Assembly (NCBI RefSeq): GCF_003339585.1
Contig: NZ_QPKF01000001.1
Coordinates: 1-64,000, forward strand
Direction: 5' to 3'
From: Exiguobacterium sp. RIT594
Lineage (GTDB): Bacteria > Bacillota > Bacilli > Exiguobacteriales > Exiguobacteriaceae
DNA: 64,000 nucleotides
Shown here: positions 42,586 through 50,618 of the stretch, in pieces
How positions within the stretch are numbered: position 1 is the first letter of the stretch
How the letters are laid out: every line of letters starts with the position of its first letter
Position numbers and translations under genes: made by a program
The notes under the pieces: generated by a model
Seen by the model: the letters and a program-made list of their open reading frames with translations, nothing else
Told to the model about the DNA's origin: nothing
Databases searched by the model: none

Positions 42586-43929
42586 ATGAACAAGGCAGTC
42601 AAACACATCGTAGATACGACAGCAGCCGAAACACGATCACTCCCCATCGCGAACCGTTCGATTGCCGTCGTCGGTCTCGGATATGTCGGTCTTCCCGTCG
42701 CCGTCGCCTTTGGCGAAAAAACGGAAGTCGTCGGTTTTGACATCAAAGAACAGCGGGTCGCTGAACTGAAAGAGGGCATCGACGCAACGCTCGAACTCAG
42801 TCCGTTCGTCCTCAAAAATGCCGACGTCGCATATGTGACGGACGCAACAGCCCTTGGTGCGAGCGATTTCATCATCATCGCCGTCCCAACACCGATCAAC
42901 GCCCAAAATCAACCGGATTTAACGCCGCTTCTGCGCGCTTCACACCTCGTCGGACGCCAACTCAACAAAGGTGATATCGTCGTCTACGAGTCGACGGTCT
43001 ATCCGGGGGCGACGGAGGAAGATTGTATTCCGGTCCTTGAAGAAGCATCCGGTCTGCGAGCCGGGATCGACTTCTTCGTCGGTTACTCGCCGGAGCGGAT
43101 CAATCCCGGTGATCATGAGCATACATTTAAAACGATCAAAAAAATCGTCTCGGCCCAAAATCAAGAAACACTCGATATCGTCGCTGAAGTCTACGAAGCG
43201 GTCGTCGAAGCCGGCGTCCACCGGGCGTCCTCGATCAAAGTCGCCGAGGCGGCAAAAATCATCGAAAATACGCAACGTGACTTGAACATCGCTTTGATGA
43301 ACGAACTGGCCATCATCTTTGACCGGATGAACATCGATACGCTTGAGGTCCTCGAGGCTGCCGGAACGAAGTGGAACTTCCTGCCTTTCCGTCCGGGACT
43401 CGTCGGAGGTCATTGCATCGGGGTTGATCCGTTCTACTTGACGATGAAGGCCGAGTCGCTCGGTTACCATCCGGAAGTCATCCTGGCCGGACGCCGGATC
43501 AACGATACGATGGGACGGTTCATCGCCACATCGCTCGTCAAAAATCTGATCAAACAAAACATGCCGGTTCTCGGTGCGCGGGTGACGGTCCTCGGTCTAT
43601 CGTTCAAGGAAAACGTCAGCGATATCCGGAACTCGAAAGTCGCGAACCTCGTCAAGGAAATCGAAGAATTCGGGATCGAAGTTCAGGTGACGGACCGCCT
43701 TGTCGAAAAAGGGGATGCCAAACGCGAATACGGAATCGATTTAGTTGATATGGCAGACTTGAAACCCGCCGACGTCGTCATCTTCGCCGTCTCGCACGAA
43801 GAGTATGTCGAAGGCAACTGGCTGCTGGCGCAACATCTGCTCAAAGTCGGTCGCGGCATCGTCATCGATATCAAAGGGATGCTGGCACCGGCGGAAAAAC
43901 CGGAAGGGGTGCATTTATGGCGACTTTAA
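42586..43929 (+). CDS. UDP-N-acetylhexosamine 6-dehydrogenase type (TviB/WbpO-like)
   Basis: A 447-residue nucleotide-sugar dehydrogenase. VVGLGYVGLPVAVAFG near residue 26 binds NAD, GYSPERINPGD is the mark of the UDP-GlcNAc/UDP-GalNAc dehydrogenases, and FRPGLVGGHCIGVDPFYL carries the catalytic cysteine. It is longer than and distinct from the UDP-glucose dehydrogenase at 5002. It would provide an N-acetylhexosaminuronic acid for the polymer. AGGAGGAATCC precedes the ATG and it overlaps the glycosyltransferase downstream by 13 bases. Confidence 0.9.
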   Translation: MNKAVKHIVDTTAAETRSLPIANRSIAVVGLGYVGLPVAVAFGEKTEVVGFDIKEQRVAELKEGIDATLELSPFVLKNADVAYVTDATALGASDFIIIAVPTPINAQNQPDLTPLLRASHLVGRQLNKGDIVVYESTVYPGATEEDCIPVLEEASGLRAGIDFFVGYSPERINPGDHEHTFKTIKKIVSAQNQETLDIVAEVYEAVVEAGVHRASSIKVAEAAKIIENTQRDLNIALMNELAIIFDRMNIDTLEVLEAAGTKWNFLPFRPGLVGGHCIGVDPFYLTMKAESLGYHPEVILAGRRINDTMGRFIATSLVKNLIKQNMPVLGARVTVLGLSFKENVSDIRNSKVANLVKEIEEFGIEVQVTDRLVEKGDAKREYGIDLVDMADLKPADVVIFAVSHEEYVEGNWLLAQHLLKVGRGIVIDIKGMLAPAEKPEGVHLWRL

Positions 43930-45026
43930 AAATTCTTCAGGTCTGCGCCCTCGATACGACGGCCGAGACAATGTTACAACCGTTGCTGTTAGCCCTGCAA
44001 AATGCCGGACACGAAGTCGGCATTGCCTGTGCCGACACGGGGGCGGCATCGAAACTCGCGGCGCAAGGATTTACGATGCACGACATTCCGATTGAACGGA
44101 AAATCGACTGGACGAGTAACTGGAAGACGATTCGTTCGATCGTCCAGATTTTAAAGACTGAACAATATGATGCCGTGCATGTGCACACGCCGGTCGCGGC
44201 GGCCCTTGGCCGGGTCGCAGCGAAGCGGGCCGGTACGAAACATATCGTTTATACAGCGCACGGTTTTTACTTTCACGAAAAGATGGGACGTGTCACCTAC
44301 CAGCTGACGTATTCCGTCGAGAAATGGCTGGCACGGTTTGCGACCGATTATCTGTTGCTCCAAAGTCAGGAAGACTACGAACTGGCGAACCGCAAACGGT
44401 TCAAAAATACGACCCGTCTGATGCACCTCGGGAACGGGATCGATTTAACCCGGTTTTATCCACGCACCCGCCAAACGACTGGACCGTTTACGTTTTTATT
44501 CATCGGCCGGATCGTCGAAGAAAAAGGAATTCTCGAACTGTTGAACGCTTTCGAACAGGTTGTTGCGGTCCAACCGGATGTCCGGCTGATGATTGCCGGT
44601 GAGATGATGGAAAGCGAACGCGATCAGACGACGAAACATACGTTCAGGAAACGGATCCGGGAAATCCCGAACATCGATTATCTCGGTTTCGTCGAAGATG
44701 TACCCGAACTGTTGCATCAAGTCGATGCGTTCGTGTTGCCGTCGCACCGCGAAGGTGTTCCCCGCTCGATCATCGAAGCGATGGCGACGGCGAAACCGGT
44801 CATTGCGACAAACATCCGCGGCTGTCGGGAAGAAGTAGTCGACGGCAAAACCGGTTATCTGGTCGAGGTACAGGATGAAACACAACTGGCCCGGCGGATG
44901 CTGAATCTGGTCGAACAGCCGGACGTCGCGTCTGAAATGGGACGTGCCGGATTCGAACGGGCGATGAAACACTTTAACGAAGCAGATGTCATCAAGCGGC
45001 AACTCAATCTCTTTTCGAATTTATGA
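43917..45026 (+). CDS. GT4 family glycosyltransferase
   Basis: A 369-residue GT-B enzyme. The N-terminal half has the acceptor domain with VHVHTPVAAALGRVAAK and YTAHGFYFHEK; the C-terminal half has LFIGRIVEEKGILELL (the donor phosphate site) and the E-x7-E motif in PSHREGVPRSIIEAMA. Similar to EpsD/CapM-type transferases that act on the lipid-linked sugar. It is the only obvious non-initiating glycosyltransferase in this locus. GGAAGGGGTGCATTT precedes the ATG. Confidence 0.9.
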   Translation: MATLKILQVCALDTTAETMLQPLLLALQNAGHEVGIACADTGAASKLAAQGFTMHDIPIERKIDWTSNWKTIRSIVQILKTEQYDAVHVHTPVAAALGRVAAKRAGTKHIVYTAHGFYFHEKMGRVTYQLTYSVEKWLARFATDYLLLQSQEDYELANRKRFKNTTRLMHLGNGIDLTRFYPRTRQTTGPFTFLFIGRIVEEKGILELLNAFEQVVAVQPDVRLMIAGEMMESERDQTTKHTFRKRIREIPNIDYLGFVEDVPELLHQVDAFVLPSHREGVPRSIIEAMATAKPVIATNIRGCREEVVDGKTGYLVEVQDETQLARRMLNLVEQPDVASEMGRAGFERAMKHFNEADVIKRQLNLFSNL

Positions 45027-45042
45027 GAAGGAGGACGTTATC

Positions 45043-45663
45043 ATGAAACGGACATTCGATTTCACTGTCAGTCTACTCGCTATCCTCGTCCTGTTGCCGG
45101 TCTATGCCTTTGTCGCCGTATTCATCTATACGAAGCTCGGACGACCGATCTTCTTTAATCAAGTCCGTCCGGGGTACAAAGGCGAACTGTTCAAGATTTA
45201 TAAGTTCCGGACGATGTCGAACGAAACCGATGCGGACGGCAAGCTGTTACCGGATGCCGACCGGATTCCAAAATCGGTCGAATGGATCCGGCGCCTGAGT
45301 CTCGACGAGATCCCACAGTTCTTTAACATTCTGCGGGGACAGATGAGTTTTGTCGGACCCCGTCCGCTGCTCGTCAGCTATTTGAATCATTACTCAAAAG
45401 AACAGATGACACGGCATGATGTCCTGCCGGGCTTGACCGGATGGGCACAAATCCACGGTCGAAACGCGACGACTTGGCAGGAACGGTTGGAACAGGATCA
45501 ATGGTATGCAGCAAACCATACGTTCCGACTCGATTTATATATTCTTTGGAAGACCGTCAAGATTGTCATTTCTTCAGAAGGGAATTCGACCGACCACCAA
45601 ACGGGGATGGGTGAGTTCAAGGGACTCGATGGGGGTGTCCATCATGATGTCGCTAAGCAATGA
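45043..45663 (+). CDS. Initiating sugar-phosphate transferase (polyprenyl phosphate type)
   Basis: A 206-residue phosphoglycosyl transferase of the small PglC/EpsL class that starts the repeat unit on undecaprenyl phosphate. One N-terminal membrane hairpin (residues 8-30) is followed by FFNQVRPGYKGELFKIYKFRTM, the D/E-containing RRLSLDEIPQFFNIL and the VGPRPLL block, all signatures of the family. AAGGAGGAC precedes the ATG at 45043. With the Wzx- and Wzy-like genes it gives a complete Wzx/Wzy-dependent pathway. Confidence 0.93.
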   Translation: MKRTFDFTVSLLAILVLLPVYAFVAVFIYTKLGRPIFFNQVRPGYKGELFKIYKFRTMSNETDADGKLLPDADRIPKSVEWIRRLSLDEIPQFFNILRGQMSFVGPRPLLVSYLNHYSKEQMTRHDVLPGLTGWAQIHGRNATTWQERLEQDQWYAANHTFRLDLYILWKTVKIVISSEGNSTDHQTGMGEFKGLDGGVHHDVAKQ

Positions 45664-46711
45664 ACGTCTGATTCATGATCCTTTGGAATGGGATGCTCTC
45701 GTCGCCCGGTACGGACTCGATTGTTATTATGAATACGCTTACTTTGAACTGGCGCAAGAACCGGAAGCGGTACCCGAGATGTACATTCATCCTTCCGAGT
45801 CGGGTGTCCTGATTTACCCGTACTTGAAACGCAAAATAACCGGCACACCGTTTCAAGACTTAACGACGCCGTACGGATACGGCGGACCGGTCTTCGTCGG
45901 ACGCTGGTCGAATGATCAAGTCGAGGATATCCGCCGCCACTTTCTCGATTATTGTCATGCGGAACGGATTGTCAGCGAAACGATTCGTTTTCATCCGCTC
46001 CTTGAAAATCGGGAGCTCGGACAGGTTTGGTGTGAAACGACGACAGTTCTGCAACAGACGGTGACGGTCGATCTGACCGATTCGGTTGAGACGATTGAAA
46101 GTCGCTTCTCTTCGATGACACGGCGCAACATCAAAAAAGCCGTTCGGGAAGACGTGACGGTCCGGGTCGCGGGACCGGATGAATATGACTGTTTCATCCG
46201 GCTCTACCGGCTGACGATGGATAAACACCAGGCCGATGCCCGTTATTACTTCACTGACCAGTACTTTCACCAGTTTCAGGACGGGCGGTTGCCGGCCGAG
46301 TTATTGGTCGCTGAGCGGGAAGGAAAGATCATTGCCGGTTGTATCGTTCTCTACGGTCAACAGTTTGCGCATTATCATCTCGGTGCATCTGATCCGGCGG
46401 AACTAAGTGCCCGTCCGAACCATCTGCTGTTCGCTGAAATGATCCGTCGGGCCAAGGTGCTCGGAAAAACAGCCCTTCATCTCGGGGGCGGGACGACGCG
46501 GAACGCGGATGACAGCCTGCTCGCCTATAAACGTTCCTTCAGCCATCGTCAGACGCCGTTTACGCTTGGAACATCTGTGCTCCATCCTTTACTGTACCGT
46601 CAGTTATCCGAACAGCATCTCACACACCACGTCCCGTCGTCGCAGGACTGGTTTCCGGCCTACCGGACACCTGTCCGTCAACTGTCACCAAGGGGGGAGC
46701 AGTCATTATGA
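45644..46711 (+). CDS. FemAB/GNAT-like acyl- or aminoacyl-transferase
   Basis: A 355-residue protein with two GNAT-type lobes as in FemA/FemB/FemX. RFSSMTRRNIKKAVRE in the middle is the conserved basic block of this superfamily, ELLVAEREGKIIAGCIVLY the central strand, and HLLFAEMIRRAKVLGKTALHLGGG the helix near the C-terminus. FemAB proteins add amino acids from tRNA to an amine; relatives in polysaccharide loci are thought to acylate amino sugars. GGGGGTGTCCATC precedes the ATG at 45644. It overlaps the previous gene by 20 bases and the next by 4. Confidence 0.82.
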   Translation: MMSLSNERLIHDPLEWDALVARYGLDCYYEYAYFELAQEPEAVPEMYIHPSESGVLIYPYLKRKITGTPFQDLTTPYGYGGPVFVGRWSNDQVEDIRRHFLDYCHAERIVSETIRFHPLLENRELGQVWCETTTVLQQTVTVDLTDSVETIESRFSSMTRRNIKKAVREDVTVRVAGPDEYDCFIRLYRLTMDKHQADARYYFTDQYFHQFQDGRLPAELLVAEREGKIIAGCIVLYGQQFAHYHLGASDPAELSARPNHLLFAEMIRRAKVLGKTALHLGGGTTRNADDSLLAYKRSFSHRQTPFTLGTSVLHPLLYRQLSEQHLTHHVPSSQDWFPAYRTPVRQLSPRGEQSL

Positions 46712-47862
46712 AACACATCCCGTTATCGATCCCACATCTCAGTGGTCAGGAAATACGTTATGTTACGGAAGCTTTGGAAACGAACTGGGTCGCGCCGCTC
46801 GGACCAAATGTCGAAGCCTTCGAGGCGGCAATGAAAACATACAGCGGTGCAGCGGCGACACTAGCAACAAGCAGCGGGACCGCAGCCATCCATTTAGCCC
46901 TGGCGACGCTCGGCGTCACGGCAGGGGATGATGTCTTTTGCCAGTCCCTGACCTTCATCGCCTCGACGAACCCGATCTGCTATGTCGGCGCCCGGCCGGT
47001 CCTGATCGATTCCGAAACGGAGACGTGGAACATGTCACCGGTGGCGTTGCGCCGGGCGATGATTCAAGCGGCAACACGGGGACGTCTGCCGAAAGCCGTC
47101 ATTGTCGTTCATCTTTACGGGGTCGTCGCGAAAATTGAAGAGATTGCCGCCATCTGCGAGGAGTATGATGTGCCGTTGATCGAGGACGCGGCAGAATCTC
47201 TCGGATCAACGGTCAACGGCCGGATGACGGGCACGTTCGGAACGTTCGGCATCTATTCGTTTAACGGCAATAAAATCATCACGACGTCGGGTGGCGGCAT
47301 GCTGGTCTCGAATGATACGAGCTTGATTGAACGGGCCTTTTATCTCGCGACGCAAGCCCGTCAGCCCGTCTTACATTATGAACATACGGAAGTCGGCTTT
47401 AACTACCGGATGAGTAACGTCTCTGCCGGCATCGGACGCGGACAGCTGGAAGTGATCGAAGAGCGGGTCGAGGCACGGCGGACGATTTTTAATCGATACG
47501 TCCGTGCGTTCGATACGGTCGACGCCTCACATTATCAACAGGAGATTGAGGGAAGCCGGGCAAACCGCTGGCTGACGGCACTGACGTTACCGGGCGGCAT
47601 GGAACAACGCGATCTGTTGATTCAGCAGCTGCAGCAAAAAAACATCGAGGCCCGTCCGGCCTGGAAACCGATGCATCTGCAACCCGTCTACCGGGATGTG
47701 CCGTACATCACGGCGAATGAGGAGGATGTCAGCCGCCGTCTGTTCGAGGAAGGAATCTGTTTACCGTCCGCTTCGCAAATGAGCTTTACGGATCAGGCAC
47801 TCGTCATTCGTTTTGTTCGCCAGGGACTCGTTGAAGATGTTCGACGAAATGTTCAGTTATGA
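46708..47862 (+). CDS. PLP-dependent sugar aminotransferase (DegT/DnrJ/EryC1; EpsN/PglE-like)
   Basis: A 384-residue aminotransferase. ETNWVAPLGPNVEAFE is the family N-terminus, EDAAESLGS holds the PLP-binding aspartate, and FGIYSFNGNKIITTSGGGML carries the Schiff-base lysine (in GNK). It would transfer an amino group from glutamate to the 4-keto sugar made by the CapD-type enzyme at 35755. The cluster has no obvious PglD-type acetyltransferase; the FemAB-like protein next to it could modify the new amine. It overlaps its upstream neighbour by 4 bases. Confidence 0.93.
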   Translation: MKHIPLSIPHLSGQEIRYVTEALETNWVAPLGPNVEAFEAAMKTYSGAAATLATSSGTAAIHLALATLGVTAGDDVFCQSLTFIASTNPICYVGARPVLIDSETETWNMSPVALRRAMIQAATRGRLPKAVIVVHLYGVVAKIEEIAAICEEYDVPLIEDAAESLGSTVNGRMTGTFGTFGIYSFNGNKIITTSGGGMLVSNDTSLIERAFYLATQARQPVLHYEHTEVGFNYRMSNVSAGIGRGQLEVIEERVEARRTIFNRYVRAFDTVDASHYQQEIEGSRANRWLTALTLPGGMEQRDLLIQQLQQKNIEARPAWKPMHLQPVYRDVPYITANEEDVSRRLFEEGICLPSASQMSFTDQALVIRFVRQGLVEDVRRNVQL

Positions 47863-47885
47863 ATGTGTGGGAGGGAGACATCGTG

Positions 47886-48626
47886 ATGAGCGATTTGGAG
47901 GAAGCGATTGAAGCACTCCGTCTCGCTGCGAACGGGAAAAATGAACTGACGGCAAATACCTACTTTCGCTGGCAACTGAATACCCAGTATCCAAGCGTCG
48001 CGGAAATCCTGATTTTATTCGGATCATGGCAAATCGCTCTCGAACGGGCCGGCATCGGCCATGTCCGGGTAGCTTTTACCAAGTCGGATATCATCGAGGC
48101 CTTACGAGCCGCGAAGCAAGAACTGGAACCCTTCACGAGTGCGACGTATCGTGAATGGGCTCAGCAACATCAGGCGCCGAGCTTGACCGATATCGTCCAT
48201 CAATTCAACTCGTGGCAGCAGGCATTATCGGAAGCAGAAATTTTAAAAGAACGGGTGCAGGAGATGGAGCGCCGGATCATCGAATCGTTACTCGAAGCAC
48301 AAGAGACGTTATCCGTCCTGACGAGCCAGACGTATACGAAATGGGCAGCCGGAAAAAACCGGCCGACGGTGGCGACGATTGCGAGACGGTACGGATCGTG
48401 GAGTAATGCTCTGGAAATCATCGGGATTGAACAGCCACGCAAACGCTGGACGGAAGAGGAAGTGTTACGCATCTTACGGGAGGCATCGGTTGAAATGGAT
48501 GGTTTGACGATTGCACATTATCAACGATTCAGTGAGGGACGGGAGGCACCGAGCATTGGTGTCATCACGGCCTTGTTCGGCAGTTGGAGCAATGCGGTGA
48601 TGATCGTCTCCGACCAGCAATCGTAA
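47886..48626 (+). CDS. Repeat protein with homing-endonuclease-associated-type repeats, second copy
   Basis: A 246-residue protein made of four units with TYFRWQLNTQYPS, TYREWAQQHQAPS, TYTKWAAGKNRPT and HYQRFSEGREAPS as cores, each followed by F(G/N)SW or YGSW and a helix. It aligns over its whole length with the protein at 32674-33432, including the IPTIATIARKYGSW versus RPTVATIARRYGSW type of third unit. GGGAGGGAG precedes the ATG at 47886. It sits inside the polymer operon between the aminotransferase and the LCP gene. A DNA-binding control role is plausible; no nuclease domain is present. Confidence 0.78.
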   Translation: MSDLEEAIEALRLAANGKNELTANTYFRWQLNTQYPSVAEILILFGSWQIALERAGIGHVRVAFTKSDIIEALRAAKQELEPFTSATYREWAQQHQAPSLTDIVHQFNSWQQALSEAEILKERVQEMERRIIESLLEAQETLSVLTSQTYTKWAAGKNRPTVATIARRYGSWSNALEIIGIEQPRKRWTEEEVLRILREASVEMDGLTIAHYQRFSEGREAPSIGVITALFGSWSNAVMIVSDQQS

Positions 48627-48657
48627 ATCGACTTGATCCGAAGGAGAAGGGGATATC

Positions 48658-49584
48658 ATGATGAAAAAATGGGCATGGCTGATCGTAACAATGGTTGGTA
48701 TCGGGTTACTCGTTTTTTTCGGATCAGGTGGGTACATCCATCGGACGGATCAACAGACAATCAAGCAGGCGGAGATGCCGGATCAAACACATGTCGAGGC
48801 GACGACTCCGTCTCAACCGGGTAAAACCTCCAAAGTCAAATCAGTCAATCCACAACAGACATTGTCATTTTTATTGCTGGGTGTCGATCAACGGGGAAAT
48901 GAAGCCGGACGGAGTGACACGATGATCGTCGTGACGGTCAATCCGACGACCGGCGAAAGTAAGATGCTGAGCATCCCCCGGGATTTAAAGACGGAAATCA
49001 TCGGTGTCGGTTCGAACGACAAAATCAATCATGCCTATGCCTTCGGAGGTCCGGAAATGGCACGAGAAACGGTCGAGCATCTACTCGATCTGCGAATCGA
49101 CTACTTCGCGGAAATCAATCTCGAAGGGTTCACCGATCTGGTCGATGCCGTTGATGGAGTGACCGTTGAAAATGATATTAATTTTTCCTACTATGAGATG
49201 CAGTTCCCGAAAGGTCCAGTGTCACTGAACGGGAAGGAAGCTCTTGCCTATGCCCGGATGCGTCACGATGATCCGCGGGGGGACTTTGGACGGCAAATCC
49301 GGCAACGGCAGGTCGTCCAGGCCGTCGCTGATAAACTGACGGCTGATTTTTCTTTGACACGCTTTAACGATGTGTTGACGGCACTCGGTAAAAATGTCAA
49401 AACGGATATCCCATTCCCGGTCGTCCGGAAGCTTGCGACCGATTACCGGGACAGTCTGAAACAGGTCGAGACGCTATCACTTGAAGGAAGCGGCGGCATC
49501 GAATCGGATCAGATCTATTACTGGCATCCGACAGCCGCTTCTTTGAAACAGGTCCGGGCCGCGTTGCAAAAGGAACTGAAGTGA
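48658..49584 (+). CDS. LytR-CpsA-Psr (LCP) polymer-attachment protein
   Basis: A 308-residue membrane protein. One N-terminal span (residues 5-22) is followed by the extracytoplasmic LCP domain: LLGVDQRGNEAGRSDTMIVVT, MLSIPRDLKTEI with the catalytic arginine region, and ALAYARMRHDDPRGDFGRQIRQRQ, the phosphate-binding arginine block. LCP proteins transfer lipid-linked polymer to peptidoglycan, so this suggests that the polymer becomes attached to the wall. GAAGGAGAAGGGG precedes ATG-ATG at 48658. It is the last gene of the operon. Confidence 0.93.
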   Translation: MMKKWAWLIVTMVGIGLLVFFGSGGYIHRTDQQTIKQAEMPDQTHVEATTPSQPGKTSKVKSVNPQQTLSFLLLGVDQRGNEAGRSDTMIVVTVNPTTGESKMLSIPRDLKTEIIGVGSNDKINHAYAFGGPEMARETVEHLLDLRIDYFAEINLEGFTDLVDAVDGVTVENDINFSYYEMQFPKGPVSLNGKEALAYARMRHDDPRGDFGRQIRQRQVVQAVADKLTADFSLTRFNDVLTALGKNVKTDIPFPVVRKLATDYRDSLKQVETLSLEGSGGIESDQIYYWHPTAASLKQVRAALQKELK

Positions 49585-49605
49585 TATTTTAGCTACTGAA
49601 AAGAA

Positions 49606-49769
49606 GCTGACTCAAAAAGGAATCACTCTTTCTTTCACGCACTTTCCTCAGGCGAGACACAAGCCAGTTTTCCTGCCTCATTCAGGCAGGAAAGCGGGTC
49701 TTGTTTGTCTCTGACAGCGCAAAAATGCGCTTTTTCCTGTAGGAGTTGCGTGTAGCGAGTGATTCTTTT
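49606..49769 (+). repeat. Structured interspersed repeat R1, copy 1
   Basis: About 164 bases between convergent genes, nearly identical to 60132-60300. It has nested stems: GAATCACTC with GAGTGATTC at the ends, CACGCA with TGCGTG, GAGACA-CAAG with CTTGTTTGTCTC, TTTCCTGCCT with AGGCAGGAAA, and GCGCA-AAAA-TGCGC. No ORF of note. It may act as a bidirectional terminator or be a small non-mobile repeat family. Confidence 0.8.
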
Positions 49770-49854
49770 TTTACGAGATAAGGGCGGCAGATTAAAATCC
49801 GCCGCCCTTTTTCATATTCATGCCCGACGTTGAAGCCGGGAGGGATGGTTGTCT

Positions 49855-50466
49855 TTAGTTTTTTGAACGGACAATCGTCCGGACAGGCAGGAACTTCACC
49901 GCTGCATAGATGAAGTAGACAACCGTCATGATGGCGGCTGCACTCCAGATGAGCTGGTAGTTGGCACCATTCGTCCCGAACCGCAGTCCGACGAGAGCCG
50001 GAATGATCAGCGTCAGCCAGCTGAGGACGATCGCAACCCGTGCTGTCAGCGCATCGATGCTGATGTTTAATCCCATCCCGAGGAAGAATAAGCCCCACAA
50101 GATGACCCAGAATAACCACGTCGCACCTCCGATGAAGTCACCGGTACTGAAGCTGACCCCTGCATAAAACAGGGCAGAGATGGCGACAAACAACGAAAAC
50201 CAGCCGACGCCGCTGCCATCGAGACCAAATAAAAAGGTGATGCCGACATACAGGTACGTAAACGCAAATAAATAGATGCTCGCATAGCCGAACGTCAACG
50301 CCGGATCTCCGGCTGCCCCGATGACGAGCCAGGTCGCGATGAACGTCTGCAGTAATCCAGTCAACAGACTGAAGAGACCGGCGCTCTTCAAATCGACTTT
50401 ATCAAACAGCGACAGACTATTTAAAAAGAGAGCGACGCCTCCGAATAACAAACTTACATTTCCCAC
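49855..50466 (-). CDS. AmiS/UreI family amide or urea channel
   Basis: A 203-residue membrane protein with six spans. The N-terminus MGNVSLLFGGVALFLNSL and the internal FTYLYVGITFLFGLDG are marks of the AmiS/UreI family of amide and proton-gated urea channels. No urease or amidase gene is next to it in this window, so the substrate is open. It is monocistronic. The start has no strong ribosome site upstream other than GAGGAAT. Confidence 0.88.
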   Translation of the reverse strand: MGNVSLLFGGVALFLNSLSLFDKVDLKSAGLFSLLTGLLQTFIATWLVIGAAGDPALTFGYASIYLFAFTYLYVGITFLFGLDGSGVGWFSLFVAISALFYAGVSFSTGDFIGGATWLFWVILWGLFFLGMGLNISIDALTARVAIVLSWLTLIIPALVGLRFGTNGANYQLIWSAAAIMTVVYFIYAAVKFLPVRTIVRSKN

Positions 50467-50569
50467 ATGAATTCCTCCATTAAGACGTCAGACGTCTGAT
50501 TGTTATCTCCACCATATGATGAATTCGCTTCCATTGCAAGGGAAATTTTCAAGGGGAAATCAACAAAAA

Positions 50570-50612
50570 AAGACCCGCGATTCCACTTTCCGAAGAAAGG
50601 GAATCCGAGAGT
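50570..50612 (-). terminator. Terminator of the D,D-carboxypeptidase gene
   Basis: On the minus strand AGACTCTCGGATTCCCTTTC pairs imperfectly with GAAAGTGGAATCGCGGGTCT, followed by seven T. Confidence 0.75.
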
Positions 50613-50618
50613 CTGTTC

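Noticed and set aside
42408-43655. Several long antisense ORFs over the polysaccharide operon
   Set aside because: They are shadows produced by the base composition of real genes on the plus strand.
35082-49584. Tyrosine kinase (CpsD-type) partner of the Wzz protein
   Set aside because: No gene with the BY-kinase Walker motifs and tyrosine-rich tail was found in the locus.
49855-50466. Urease-linked urea channel
   Set aside because: The AmiS/UreI family is clear but no urease gene is present in the window, so the urea role is not claimed.
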